DNA of 64,000 nt from Candidatus Scybalocola faecigallinarum (GTDB lineage: Bacteria; Bacillota; Clostridia; Lachnospirales; Lachnospiraceae), in NCBI GenBank assembly GCA_018711005.1, contig DVIT01000031.1:46739-110738 (forward strand), given 5' to 3'. The position numbers and the translations under genes are program-made. Of the stretch, positions 17,606 through 26,589 are shown piece after piece. The notes beneath the pieces were generated by a model that was given only the letters and a program-made list of their open reading frames with translations, was not told the origin of the DNA and ran no database searches. Position 1 is the stretch's first letter, and each line of letters starts with the position of its first letter.

Positions 17606-18544
17606 ATGGTAAATCTTAAAGGAAGAAGTTTTTTAACACTTAAGGATTTTACTCCGGAAGAAATAGAATATTTAATTAATCTGGCTGCAGACCTGAAAGC
17701 CAAGAAAAAACAGGGAATTACAGGAAATAGTTTAAAGGGGAAAAACATTGCCCTGATCTTTGAAAAGCCATCTACACGGACAAGATGCTCATTTGCCGTG
17801 GCCTGCAATGATGAAGGCGGGTTTCATGAATATTTAAGCAGCAATGAGATCCAGCTGGGGGGCAAGGAAAGTGTTGAGGACACAGCACGGGTGCTGGGGC
17901 GTTTCTTTGACGGCATTGAGTTCAGAGGATTTTCTCATGAGCATGTGGAAATGCTGGCCAAGTATTCCGGCGTTCCTGTTTGGAACGGTCTGACGGATGA
18001 TTATCATCCTACCCAGATCCTGGCAGACTTTTTAACCCTGAAAGAGCATTTTGGCTATTTAAAGGGACTGAATTTTGTATTTATGGGCGACGGACGCAAT
18101 AACATGTCCAACAGTCTTATGATCGGCTGCGGAAAGATGGGTGTCAACTGCACTATTATTGCTCCCAAAGAGCTGTGGCCAAAGGAAGAAATTGTGGATG
18201 TGGCCCGGGGTTATGCAAAAGAAGCCGGAAGCACTGTCACCATTACGGATGATGTTGCTGCTGTGGAAGGTGCAGACTGCGTTTATACGGATGTATGGTG
18301 TTCCATGGGTGAAGAAGATAAGGCTGCCGAAAGAGTTGCGCTGCTCAGACCTTATCAGGTCAATGCGGATGTTATGAAAGCTACCCAAAAAGACACCAGT
18401 ATATTTTTACATTGTCTTCCTGCGGTTAAAGGCAATGAAGTAACTGAGGACGTATTTGAAGCCGATTACAGCCTGGTATTTGATGAAGCCGAAAACCGCA
18501 TGCATACCATCAAAGCCGTTATGGTAGCAACTTTAGGGGATTAA
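17606..18544 (+). CDS. argF: Ornithine carbamoyltransferase
   Basis: Joins carbamoyl phosphate and ornithine to give citrulline in arginine synthesis. 312 residues. The carbamoyl-phosphate motif STRTRCSF is at about residues 54-61, DDYHPTQ binds at the domain boundary, and the ornithine motif HCLPAV is near the C-terminus. No other arg gene is in the window, so it is an isolated arg locus. A catabolic OTC is less likely because no arcA or arcC neighbours it. Confidence 0.94.
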   Translation: MVNLKGRSFLTLKDFTPEEIEYLINLAADLKAKKKQGITGNSLKGKNIALIFEKPSTRTRCSFAVACNDEGGFHEYLSSNEIQLGGKESVEDTARVLGRFFDGIEFRGFSHEHVEMLAKYSGVPVWNGLTDDYHPTQILADFLTLKEHFGYLKGLNFVFMGDGRNNMSNSLMIGCGKMGVNCTIIAPKELWPKEEIVDVARGYAKEAGSTVTITDDVAAVEGADCVYTDVWCSMGEEDKAAERVALLRPYQVNADVMKATQKDTSIFLHCLPAVKGNEVTEDVFEADYSLVFDEAENRMHTIKAVMVATLGD

Positions 18545-18590
18545 ACCATACATCGAATTAAAAGTACATATGCTATAAGGATGATTCCAG

Positions 18591-18624
18591 AGGCAGTTTC
18601 CCGAATCCGGAGACTGCCTTTTTC
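18591..18624 (+). terminator. Terminator after argF
   Basis: GGCAGT (18592-18597) with ACTGCC (18613-18618), inner TCC/GGA pairs, then TTTTT. Confidence 0.8.
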
Positions 18625-18644
18625 CGTGCCCCATGGACTTAGAC

Positions 18645-18673
18645 TTGAAATTGTATATAAAAACCGATATAAT
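18645..18673 (+). promoter_or_regulatory. Sigma-A promoter for the coaX-dusB operon
   Basis: TTGAAA (18645-18650), a 17-base spacer and TATAAT (18668-18673). The first gene starts at 18783. Confidence 0.8.
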
Positions 18674-18782
18674 GAATCAGCAGCAAATAAAATCAAGTAA
18701 AAAATAACGATTCAGCCATGTCTGCTTAGCCCCATTGCCGGATCGTTGCGAAAAATACATGACGAAAAGGAGCGGCAATAAA

Positions 18783-19133
18783 ATGTATCAGGAAAATGTA
18801 GTGCTGTGCGGAGCCAGCGCCTATGAACAAAAATTTTATTTTAATGAAGATTTTTCATCATTGCCCCAAAATATCCGGGATGAGCTCCAGATCATGTGCG
18901 TGCTGTTTACAGAAGATGTGGGCGGCGTGCTTACTCTGGAATTTGACGATGAGGGCACACTGGATCTGAAAGTGTCTGTAGATGAAAATGATCTGCTGTT
19001 TGATGAGATCGGAAGCGCATTAAAGATCAAACAGCTTCAAAACGATAAAAGGGAATTATTTGAAGCCCTGGAAATGTACTATAAAGTCTTTTTCTTGGGA
19101 GAAACTTATGACGAAGGCAAGGAGGATATATGA
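18783..19133 (+). CDS. Small acidic conserved protein (DUF6145-like)
   Basis: About 116 residues, acidic, no signal peptide or membrane segment. It begins MYQENVVLCGASAYEQKFYF and contains IRDELQIMCVLFTEDVGGVLTL. I associate it with an uncharacterised Lachnospiraceae family (DUF6145, from memory). Its stop overlaps the coaX start (ATGA), so it is translationally coupled to pantothenate kinase. The internal ATG at 18783 is preferred over 18735 for its AAGGAG and conserved-looking start. No function can be stated. Confidence 0.7.
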   Translation: MYQENVVLCGASAYEQKFYFNEDFSSLPQNIRDELQIMCVLFTEDVGGVLTLEFDDEGTLDLKVSVDENDLLFDEIGSALKIKQLQNDKRELFEALEMYYKVFFLGETYDEGKEDI

Positions 19134-19909
19134 TTATTGTAATTGATGTGGGCAATACCAATATTACTATTGGTATGTTCAAAGGAGAAAAGATCGTGGG
19201 AAATTACCGTATGACCACTCAGATGGCCAGGACTTCCGACGAATATGGCGTTATGATCCGGGAGTTTTTAATTGATTCCGGATTTAAGGTAAGCGATGTG
19301 GAGGATGTGGTCATTGCGTCTGTGGTGCCGAATACAATGTATTCACTGAACAATGCCATTAAAAAATACTTTCATGTCACACCCATCGTTGTCGGCCCCG
19401 GCATTAAGACCGGGATCAAGATCGGTGCGGAAAATCCCAAAGAGGTTGGGGCGGATCTGATCGTAGACGCTGTAGCTGTGCGGGAAATGTACGGCGGTCC
19501 GGCCATTGTGATCGATTTTGGCACAGCCACGACGTATGAGCTTGTTTTAGAAGACGGAACGCTGGATTCTGTTGTTATTTGCCCGGGCATCCGCCTCAGC
19601 GCCAAGGCATTGTTCAGCGGCACGGCCAAGATCCCGGATATTGAGATCCGCAAGCCTAAGACCATTTTAGGTAAGGAGACCACCGTATGTCTCCAGGCCG
19701 GGCTTTTTTACGGAACGATCGGCCAGGTGGAATATATTGTATCAAAGATGATCGAGGAATCCGGACTGAAAGATGTGAAGGTCATTGCCACCGGCGGTCT
19801 GGGCCGTATTATTGCCAATGAGACGGATACGATCCAGATTTACGATAACAAGCTTACCCTTCATGGGCTGCGGCTGATCCGCAACCGGTGCCGGGGGATC
19901 AGTGCATGA
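19130..19909 (+). CDS. coaX: Type III pantothenate kinase
   Basis: ATP-dependent phosphorylation of pantothenate, first step of CoA synthesis. 259 residues. The N-terminal DVGNTNITIG is the acetate-kinase-like phosphate motif; GADLIVDAVA and IDFGTATTYE carry catalytic residues, and TGGLGRI lies near the C-terminus. Overlaps both its upstream neighbour and dusB by ATGA junctions. Confidence 0.95.
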   Translation: MIIVIDVGNTNITIGMFKGEKIVGNYRMTTQMARTSDEYGVMIREFLIDSGFKVSDVEDVVIASVVPNTMYSLNNAIKKYFHVTPIVVGPGIKTGIKIGAENPKEVGADLIVDAVAVREMYGGPAIVIDFGTATTYELVLEDGTLDSVVICPGIRLSAKALFSGTAKIPDIEIRKPKTILGKETTVCLQAGLFYGTIGQVEYIVSKMIEESGLKDVKVIATGGLGRIIANETDTIQIYDNKLTLHGLRLIRNRCRGISA

Positions 19910-20910
19910 GCCGGATAAAACCATTAAAGATCGGAAATGTCAGTGTTAAGGTTCCTGTTGCCCTGGCGCCAATGGCCGGGGTGACGGATCTTCCTTTCCG
20001 GCTGCTGTGCAAGGAGCAGGGCTGCGGTCTTTTATATACTGAAATGATCAGTGCCAAGGCCCTTTATTATGATAATAAAAATACAAAGCCGCTGATGGTC
20101 ATTGATCCCGGCGAGCATCCCATTTCCCTGCAAATGTTTGGCAGCGAGCCGCAGCTGATGGGAGAAATGGCTAAAAAGATCGAGGAGCTGCCTTTTGATA
20201 TTCTCGATATTAACATGGGCTGTCCGGTTCCCAAAGTGGTCAACAACGGGGAAGGAAGCGCCCTGATGAAAGACACTGTGCTGGCCGGACAGATTATTGA
20301 AGCTGTGGCAAATGCCATAAAAAAGCCGGTGACGGTAAAGTTTCGCAAGGGCTTTGATATGAACAGCGTGAATGCACCGGAGCTGGCAAGGGTAGCCCAG
20401 GAAAGCGGCGCCGCTGCTGTGGCGGTCCATGGCCGGACCCGTTCTCAGTATTACAGCGGCAAGGCGGACTGGGACATTATCCGTCAGGTGAAGGAAGCGG
20501 TCAAAATACCGGTCATCGGAAATGGAGACATTTTCCAGCCGGAAGATGCGGTACGCATGATGGAGGAAACCGGCTGCGACGGTGTTATGGTTGGCCGGGG
20601 CGCCCAGGGAAATCCGTGGCTTTTTCACCGGATCCTTCATTATATTAATACCGGGGAAGTGCTCCCGAGGCCGGAGGTTCATGAGGTGATCCAAATGATC
20701 CTGCGCCATACCAAGATGCAGATGGAATTTAAGGGAGAATACCACGGTATTCGGGAAATGCGCAAGCACATTGGCTGGTACACCGCAGGATACCCGGATT
20801 CTTCCAGACTTCGCCAGCAGGTAAATCATGTGGAAACATTTGAACAATTAAACCAGCTGATGAGCCAATATTTGGTTGACAGAGAAAAGTCAATACGGTA
20901 TAATACTTAA
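19906..20910 (+). CDS. dusB: tRNA dihydrouridine synthase
   Basis: FMN-dependent reduction of uridine to dihydrouridine in tRNA. 334 residues. LAPMAGVTDLPFR, then MGCPVPKV with the catalytic Cys, the FMN-phosphate region VHGRTRSQYYSG, and IGNGDIF / GVMVGRGAQGNPW. Start chosen at the ATG overlapping the coaX stop, rather than the GTG at 19888. Confidence 0.95.
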   Translation: MSRIKPLKIGNVSVKVPVALAPMAGVTDLPFRLLCKEQGCGLLYTEMISAKALYYDNKNTKPLMVIDPGEHPISLQMFGSEPQLMGEMAKKIEELPFDILDINMGCPVPKVVNNGEGSALMKDTVLAGQIIEAVANAIKKPVTVKFRKGFDMNSVNAPELARVAQESGAAAVAVHGRTRSQYYSGKADWDIIRQVKEAVKIPVIGNGDIFQPEDAVRMMEETGCDGVMVGRGAQGNPWLFHRILHYINTGEVLPRPEVHEVIQMILRHTKMQMEFKGEYHGIREMRKHIGWYTAGYPDSSRLRQQVNHVETFEQLNQLMSQYLVDREKSIRYNT

Positions 20911-20950
20911 AATGTAAAAGGAAGTTATAAGCAGCTGCGGTCTGACAGTC

Positions 20951-21157
20951 CGGTCAAACAGCAGCTGTTTACAGCCGGTGAGATAGATGATGATACACCC
21001 GAAAACGGGAGAATGCCCGGGCAGGTGCATAAGGAGCGGCAACGCGTCCTGTGCTGATGGACTGCCAGGGCTGCTTCATGTTTTCGGGTGAACGGCGTAT
21101 ACGGCAGGCGCAAGGCGCTGATATGTCGCTTTGACAGCCTGCAAGGCGCAGGCTGTC
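20951..21157 (+). ncRNA. Candidate structured RNA between dusB and greA
   Basis: A 285-base gap with several nested perfect inverted repeats. CACCCGAAAAC (20996-21006) pairs with GTTTTCGGGTG (21080-21090) around a 73-base branched interior. GACAGCCTGC (21133-21142) pairs with GCAGGCTGTC (21148-21157). A smaller AAACAG/CTGTTT hairpin lies near 20957-20970. No open frame with RBS and no U-tract are seen. It may be a leader of greA-lysS or a separate small RNA. I do not recognise a known riboswitch or T-box. Confidence 0.4.
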
Positions 21158-21195
21158 GGATCCGGTAATCTTATGTAAGGAAGGACTTTTGAATC

Positions 21196-21681
21196 ATGGT
21201 TGAGACAAAAAAGAATATAATGACCTTTGCCGGTTTAAAGGCATTGGAAGATGAATTATTTGACCTGAAGGTAAACCGTCGTAATGAAGTGGCACAGAAG
21301 ATCAAAGAGGCCAGAGAACAGGGCGATTTATCTGAAAATGCAGAATATGATGCTGCTAAAGATGAGCAGAGAGATATTGAAGCGCGTATCGAGGAGCTTG
21401 AAAAGCTTCTTAAAAACGTGGAAGTTATCGACGAAGACGAAGTAGAACTGGATAAGATCAGCGTAGGATGTAAAGTACGTCTTTATGACGCTGAATTTGA
21501 TGAAGAAGTTGAGTATTTTATTGTAGGATCTACGGAAGCAGACAGCTTAAATGGCAAGATCTCCAATGAATCTCCTGTAGGCGCTGCCCTTTTAGGCCGC
21601 AAGATCGGTGAGACTGTGGAGGTTGAAACTCAGGCTGGCGTTGCTTTATATAAGATCCTTGAGATCCAGAGAGCAAAATAA
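21196..21681 (+). CDS. greA: Transcription elongation factor GreA
   Basis: 161 residues. An N-terminal coiled coil (to about residue 80) carries the tip acidic residues in LSENAEYDAAKDEQ, then an FKBP-like C-terminal domain (GAALLGRKIGETVEVET). Binds the RNA polymerase secondary channel and stimulates cleavage of backtracked RNA. Upstream of lysS as in other Clostridia. Confidence 0.96.
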   Translation: MVETKKNIMTFAGLKALEDELFDLKVNRRNEVAQKIKEAREQGDLSENAEYDAAKDEQRDIEARIEELEKLLKNVEVIDEDEVELDKISVGCKVRLYDAEFDEEVEYFIVGSTEADSLNGKISNESPVGAALLGRKIGETVEVETQAGVALYKILEIQRAK

Positions 21682-21732
21682 AGCCTATGCCGTGCATCAG
21701 ACGGCAATATTACCTATAAAGGAGCGAGAAAA

Positions 21733-23715
21733 TTGGCAGAAGAAAAGAAGAACCCCAAAACAAACGGTGGACAGCAGGACTTAAACCAGCTGCTTCAGAT
21801 CCGGCGGGATAAGCTTGCACAGCTTATTGAGGATGGAAAGAATCCTTTTGAAATTACAAAATATGATGTAACCCATCATACAGAAGATATTAAAGAACAG
21901 TATGAAGCTCTTGAAGGAAAGGAAGTTTCAGTTGCCGGACGCCTTATGTCCAAACGTGTTATGGGCAAGGCTTCTTTCTGTCATATTCAGGACTTAAAGG
22001 GGACCATCCAGTGCTATGTAGCCAGAGACGAGGTTGGCGAGGACGCATATAAGGACTTTAAAAAGTATGATATTGGCGATATTGTTGGCGTAAAGGGCTT
22101 TGTATTTACTACAAAGACCGGTGAAAAGTCCATTCATGCCAAGGAACTGACACTGCTGTCCAAGAGTCTCCAGATCCTTCCGGAGAAGTTCCATGGACTG
22201 ACAAATACGGATATTCGTTACCGTCAAAGATATGTGGATCTGATCATGAACCCGGATGTAAAGGACACATTTGTAAAGCGTTCTCAGATCCTTAAAGAGA
22301 TCCGTAATTTCCTTGATGGCCGTGGCTTTATGGAAGTAGAAACACCTATGCTTGTGGCCAATGCCGGCGGCGCTGCAGCCCGTCCGTTTGAGACCCATTA
22401 TAATGCATTGGATGAAGATGTAAAGCTGCGTATTTCCCTGGAATTATACCTGAAGCGTCTTATTGTCGGCGGACTTGAGCGTGTATACGAAATTGGCCGC
22501 GTATTTAGAAATGAGGGCGTAGATACCCGTCACAATCCGGAGTTCACCCTCATGGAGCTGTATCAGGCATATACCGATTATGAAGGCATGATGGAGCTGA
22601 CAGAAAGCATGTTCCGTTATGTGGCTGAAAAGGTATGCGGCACTGCAGTCATTACTTACAATGGCACAGTGATCGATATGTCAAAGCCTTTTGAGCGGAT
22701 CACCATGATCGATGCCATTAAAAAATACGCCGGCGTTGACTTTAGCCAGGTAGGATCCCTGGAAGAAGCCAGAGCATTGGCCAAAGAACATCACATTGAG
22801 TTTGAAGAACGCCATAAGAAGGGCGATATTATCAATCTGTTCTTTGAAGAATACTGTGAGGATAAGATGATCCAGCCCACATTTGTTATGGATCATCCTC
22901 TGGATATTTCTCCGCTTACAAAGAAAAAACCGGAAAATCCGGAGCTGGTAGAGCGTTTTGAATTATTTATCTACGGCCGCGAAATGTGCAACGCATACTC
23001 TGAGTTAAATGACCCCATTGATCAGAGAGAACGTTTTGCTGCTCAGGAAGAAGCTTTTGCTGCCGGTGATGAAGAAGCAAACCATACAGATGAGGACTTC
23101 TTAAATGCCCTTGAGATCGGTATGCCTCCCACAGGCGGTATCGGCTACGGCATCGACCGTCTGGTCATGCTGCTGACAGACTCTCCGGCAATCAGGGATG
23201 TGCTTTTATTCCCCACCATGAAGTCACTGGATCCGAAAAAGGGCGAGACAAAGGCTGAAAAAGCATCCGCCGATGCAGCAGCTTCCCAGGAAGCTCCGGC
23301 TGCTGAGCCTGTAAGCGTGTCCGCTCCAAGCGTACAGCTTGACCTTTCCAAAGTAAAAGTAGAGCCGCTCTTTGAAGATATGGTTGATTTTGATACTTTC
23401 AGCAAGTCCGATTTCCGTGTCGTTAAGGTCAAAGACTGTGTAGCTGTACCTAAGTCCAAAAAGCTTTTACAGTTTACACTGGATGATGGAACCGGCACAG
23501 ACCGTACGATTTTAAGCGGTATCCGGGAATATTATGAACCGGAAGAACTGATCGGCAAGACCTGCGTGGCCATCACAAACCTTCCTCCGCGGAAGATGAT
23601 GGGCATTGATTCCTGCGGTATGCTCATCTCCGCAGTGTGCGAGTATGACGGACAGGAAAAATTAAACCTGCTTATGCTGGATGATGGGATTCCGGCGGGA
23701 GCGAAGTTATATTAA
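21733..23715 (+). CDS. lysS: Lysyl-tRNA synthetase (class II) with C-terminal EMAP-like tRNA-binding domain
   Basis: Charges tRNA-Lys. 660 residues against about 500 in most bacteria. The anticodon-binding OB domain comes first, then the class II core with motif 2 [20 protein letters not shown] and motif 3 [13 protein letters not shown]. After an Ala/Ser-rich linker (about residues 505-540) comes a second OB domain of the Trbp111/EMAP type ([26 protein letters not shown]), as in MetRS C-termini. This extra tRNA-binding arm is seen in LysRS of some Clostridia. The start is TTG, with AAAGGAGCG upstream. Confidence 0.95.
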   Translation: MAEEKKNPKTNGGQQDLNQLLQIRRDKLAQLIEDGKNPFEITKYDVTHHTEDIKEQYEALEGKEVSVAGRLMSKRVMGKASFCHIQDLKGTIQCYVARDEVGEDAYKDFKKYDIGDIVGVKGFVFTTKTGEKSIHAKELTLLSKSLQILPEKFHGLTNTDIRYRQRYVDLIMNPDVKDTFVKRSQILKEIRNFLDGRGFMEVETPMLVANAGGAAARPFETHYNALDEDVKLRISLELYLKRLIVGGLERVYEIGRVFRNEGVDTRHNPEFTLMELYQAYTDYEGMMELTESMFRYVAEKVCGTAVITYNGTVIDMSKPFERITMIDAIKKYAGVDFSQVGSLEEARALAKEHHIEFEERHKKGDIINLFFEEYCEDKMIQPTFVMDHPLDISPLTKKKPENPELVERFELFIYGREMCNAYSELNDPIDQRERFAAQEEAFAAGDEEANHTDEDFLNALEIGMPPTGGIGYGIDRLVMLLTDSPAIRDVLLFPTMKSLDPKKGETKAEKASADAAASQEAPAAEPVSVSAPSVQLDLSKVKVEPLFEDMVDFDTFSKSDFRVVKVKDCVAVPKSKKLLQFTLDDGTGTDRTILSGIREYYEPEELIGKTCVAITNLPPRKMMGIDSCGMLISAVCEYDGQEKLNLLMLDDGIPAGAKLY

Positions 23716-23727
23716 AAAATGTAAATG

Positions 23728-23757
23728 GGCAATCCCTGGAGGGATTGCCTGTTTTTC
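23728..23757 (+). terminator. Terminator after lysS
   Basis: GGCAATCCC / GGGATTGCC with TGGA loop (23728-23749), then GTTTTTC. Confidence 0.92.
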
Positions 23758-23788
23758 TATTATCCGAAAACCATAAGGAGGCGGCCAT

Positions 23789-24931
23789 ATGGAAAAGGAT
23801 CCCTTTAAGGAATATTTGAGGGATGTGGGGCCTGATAAGATCAGCAAGGGCTATGTCTGGACCACAGCAATCGGACTGCAGGCGGTGGATGGATTAAAGC
23901 CCTCCCAATATTTGCTCAATACAGCCATCCAAAACATAGAGGGAAAAATAACCCTGAAAGAAGTACAGGTTCTTATTGACAGCTATTATGAGGAAAAGCC
24001 TGAGCGTAAAGATGACCGGCGAACAGAAGAAGCGGATAAAGTATCTGCCCGAATTGCGGAAATTTTGTCTGAAACCGCATTTTCCTTTACACCAAATGAA
24101 TATATTTCTATCCATCGTAAGCTGTTTCATGGTATTTTCAGTCATGCCGGCAAGATCAGGGATTATAATATTACGAAAAAAGAGTGGGTGCTGGAGGGCG
24201 CTACAGTGATTTATGGAAGTGCTTCGGAATTGATGGCTACTCTTGAATATGATTTTTCCCAGGAGAGAAATTTTAGTTATAAAGGACTGTCAATGGATGA
24301 AATCATCCACCATCTTGCTGTTTTTGTTTCGCGATTGTGGCAGATCCATATATTTGAAGAAGGCAATACAAGAACAACGGCAGTATTTTTTATTAAATAT
24401 TTGAGGAGCCTTGGTTTTTCCGCGTCTAATGATATTTTTGCGGATCATGCATGGTACTTTAGAAATGCTCTTGTCCGGGCCAATTATACAAACCTGCAAA
24501 AAGGCGTTCATGAGACAACAGAATATCTTGAATTATTTTTGCGAAATCTGCTCCTTAATGAAAAAAATGAGCTGCGCAATCGTTATTTACACATTGGCGG
24601 ATTTCCTGGAGAAGCGGATATTGTCAATAAAAAAGTAGACATTGATGCTGAAAAAGTAGACATTCAAAACCAAAAACAAGATATTGATGCTGAAAAATCA
24701 GACATTGATATTGGTAAAACCAAAGGTTTTACAGTAAAGACGGTAAATTATATCCAAAAAATGTTTGATACTTTTGGTTCAGATCATATATTTGGCAGAA
24801 GTGATATTGTCCGGCTTTTAGGGCTGCGCGACTCAAGTGCATCCAGTCTGCTTGCCAAGCTGCTTAAGGCGGGGATCATTGAAACTGTATCCGGCCATGG
24901 CAAGGGAAAATATAAATTCCCGGGGGTTTAG
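23789..24931 (+). CDS. Fic-family protein with heptad-repeat linker and C-terminal winged helix
   Basis: 380 residues. The Fic core carries HIFEEGNTRT (around residues 191-200), matching the HxFx(D/E)GNxR motif for AMP or other nucleotide-monophosphate transfer to a target hydroxyl. Residues about 275-310 form a run of seven-residue repeats (KVDIDAE, KVDIQNQ, KQDIDAE, KSDIDIG). The tail (SDIVRLLGLRDSSASSLLAKLLKAG) is a winged-helix DNA-binding segment, suggesting autoregulation. I cannot place an inhibitory (S/T)xxxE(G/N) helix with confidence. RBS AAGGAGG. Next to the AbiE pair, so part of a small toxin/defence island. Confidence 0.88.
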   Translation: MEKDPFKEYLRDVGPDKISKGYVWTTAIGLQAVDGLKPSQYLLNTAIQNIEGKITLKEVQVLIDSYYEEKPERKDDRRTEEADKVSARIAEILSETAFSFTPNEYISIHRKLFHGIFSHAGKIRDYNITKKEWVLEGATVIYGSASELMATLEYDFSQERNFSYKGLSMDEIIHHLAVFVSRLWQIHIFEEGNTRTTAVFFIKYLRSLGFSASNDIFADHAWYFRNALVRANYTNLQKGVHETTEYLELFLRNLLLNEKNELRNRYLHIGGFPGEADIVNKKVDIDAEKVDIQNQKQDIDAEKSDIDIGKTKGFTVKTVNYIQKMFDTFGSDHIFGRSDIVRLLGLRDSSASSLLAKLLKAGIIETVSGHGKGKYKFPGV

Positions 24932-25039
24932 TCTGCAGCCTGCACGGTTTGAGTCGTGTTGTCTCTTGTATACCGACGCCAGATCAGTGGCGCAGATGGT
25001 GATGGAAGAAGATATGGAGTGGAGAAGAAAATAAAAAGG

Positions 25040-25080
25040 GGAAGATGTTTGCCTGACGGCGGCATCTTCCTCTTTCTTTT
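25040..25080 (+). terminator. Terminator after the Fic gene
   Basis: GGAAGATG (25040-25047) pairs with CATCTTCC (25063-25070) then TCTTTCTTTT. The 100 bases before it hold an open tail ending MVMEEDMEWRRK with no support as a gene. Confidence 0.85.
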
Positions 25081-25113
25081 ATGGTGTCAATGTATGACAG
25101 ATGAAGCGGTATT

Positions 25114-25704
25114 ATGAAAAAAGATATTTTAAGAAAATTGTCAGATGAGAATAATGGCTATTTATTTACGGCAGAGGTACTCAGCCATAAGATTTCTAAA
25201 ACCTATCTTTCAAAATTTGTAAAGCAAAATGGATATGAAAGAGTAGCCCATGGAATTTATGCAGCACCGGACATTTGGCCGGATGAACTGTATCTGCTGC
25301 AGAAAATGAATCCTAAGATTATTTTTTCCGGGGAAACAGCACTCTATATCCACGGACTTACAGACCGGGAATATGGCAGAATTGAGGTGACTGTTCCTCA
25401 GGGGTATAATGCAGTTCATCTGAGAAAGAAGAAAATTCAGGTAAGATCGCTAAAGGAAGACTTGTATGAATTGGGAAAAAATGTAGCTGAATCTGGATAT
25501 GGGAATCAGATTGTAGTCTATGATAAGGAACGGGCCGTCTGTGATGCGGTAATTCATCGGAAAAAGATGGATGTGCAGATGTTTCAGACGGCAATGAAAG
25601 AATATATGTCAGACTCAAGCAGAAGGTTACAGGTTCTGGTTCGCTATGCGGAAACGTTAGGAATACGTGACGAGGTCATGAAATATGTGGAGGTGCTGGC
25701 ATGA
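25114..25704 (+). CDS. AbiEi-type antitoxin of a type IV toxin-antitoxin system
   Basis: 196 residues. An N-terminal winged helix (residues 1-50, ISKTYLSKFVKQNGYERVAHGIY) is typical of AbiEi, followed by the AbiEi C-terminal domain (FSGETALYIHGLTDREYGRIEVTVP). AbiEi proteins repress their own promoter and counter the AbiEii nucleotidyltransferase. It overlaps the toxin gene by 4 bases (ATGA), the standard arrangement. Confidence 0.88.
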   Translation: MKKDILRKLSDENNGYLFTAEVLSHKISKTYLSKFVKQNGYERVAHGIYAAPDIWPDELYLLQKMNPKIIFSGETALYIHGLTDREYGRIEVTVPQGYNAVHLRKKKIQVRSLKEDLYELGKNVAESGYGNQIVVYDKERAVCDAVIHRKKMDVQMFQTAMKEYMSDSSRRLQVLVRYAETLGIRDEVMKYVEVLA

Positions 25705-26375
25705 TCCATACATCAAAACAGTTAAAAGATAAGGTTAGAAATGTTTCTCATGGCGATAATCAGATTACACAGATGCTGATCCGTAATTTTATTATGGAGC
25801 GTTTTTTTGAGAGAGTATCTTTATCACGTTATCGGAATAATTTCATATTAAAAGGCGGCCTGCTTGTCGCTTCGTTAGTCGGGATTGACACAAGGGCAAC
25901 TATGGATATTGATTCGACGCTCAAGGCGCTGTCCCTCAATGAAGACGACGCTGTACGAATTGTAAATGAGATTCTTTGTATTCATGTAGAAGACGGTACC
26001 AGTTTTGAGATCGTAAAGGCTGTAGAAATCATGGCTGACTTTGAATATCCGGGAGTCCGGATGGTGCTGGAAGCAAGACTTGATCGTTTGAAACAGAGGA
26101 TTAAGATAGATCTCTCTACGGATGATGTTATTACACCTTCAGCAATTCGTTACAGTTACCCGCTCATGTTTGAAGACAGGAGCATCGAGCTAATGACTTA
26201 CACTCCGGAAACGCTTCTTGCAGAAAAGATTCAGACCATTCTTGTAAGGGGGATTACAACAACGCGCATGAGAGATTATTATGATGTGTATGAAATCGTT
26301 GCCGGCAATAAGGTTAGTATCGATAAGGAAATATTGGCAGAAGCATTTACCTGTATGTGCTCACATAAGGTATAA
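25701..26375 (+). CDS. AbiEii-type nucleotidyltransferase toxin, C-terminus short
   Basis: 224 residues. The nucleotidyltransferase core FILKGGLLVASLVG with R-A-T-M-D-I-D following has the GG and paired Asp expected of AbiEii/AbiGii. RMRDYYDVYEI is the conserved late block. Family members usually run 50-70 residues further; here the protein ends EAFTCMCSHKV, so the tail is probably lost by truncation or frameshift. Paired toxins modify tRNA or other targets and arrest growth during phage infection. Whether this copy is active is uncertain. Confidence 0.82.
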   Translation: MIHTSKQLKDKVRNVSHGDNQITQMLIRNFIMERFFERVSLSRYRNNFILKGGLLVASLVGIDTRATMDIDSTLKALSLNEDDAVRIVNEILCIHVEDGTSFEIVKAVEIMADFEYPGVRMVLEARLDRLKQRIKIDLSTDDVITPSAIRYSYPLMFEDRSIELMTYTPETLLAEKIQTILVRGITTTRMRDYYDVYEIVAGNKVSIDKEILAEAFTCMCSHKV

Positions 26376-26506
26376 CATTTCAAAATGAATTAAAAAAATT
26401 AACTTGGCGTCTCGTGAAATAAGGATCTTTCCTATGGAGAAGTGAAGAAAACAATATTATACCTTATCTATAGACTTTTTGTAAAATATCATCTAAAATA
26501 AAAAAT

Positions 26507-26555
26507 GATCCCGGCTGAAAACGCTTTTGAACGATCGGCCGGGATAAATTTTTTA
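26507..26555. terminator. Hairpin with T-run before GH3
   Basis: GATCCCGGC (26507-26515) pairs with GCCGGGATC-like GCCGGGAT (26538-26545), then AAATTTTTT. It probably ends AbiE transcription; it sits only 35 bases before the next start. The 26376-26506 stretch before it is AT-rich without a recognisable gene. Confidence 0.7.
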
Positions 26556-26589
26556 GCATTGATGATAAAGTAAAGGGAGGGTTTACACA

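Noticed and set aside
24931..25034. Open tail ending SVAQMVMEEDMEWRRK after the Fic gene
   Set aside because: No start with RBS and no family; followed by a terminator. Treated as non-coding or an unrecognisable remnant.
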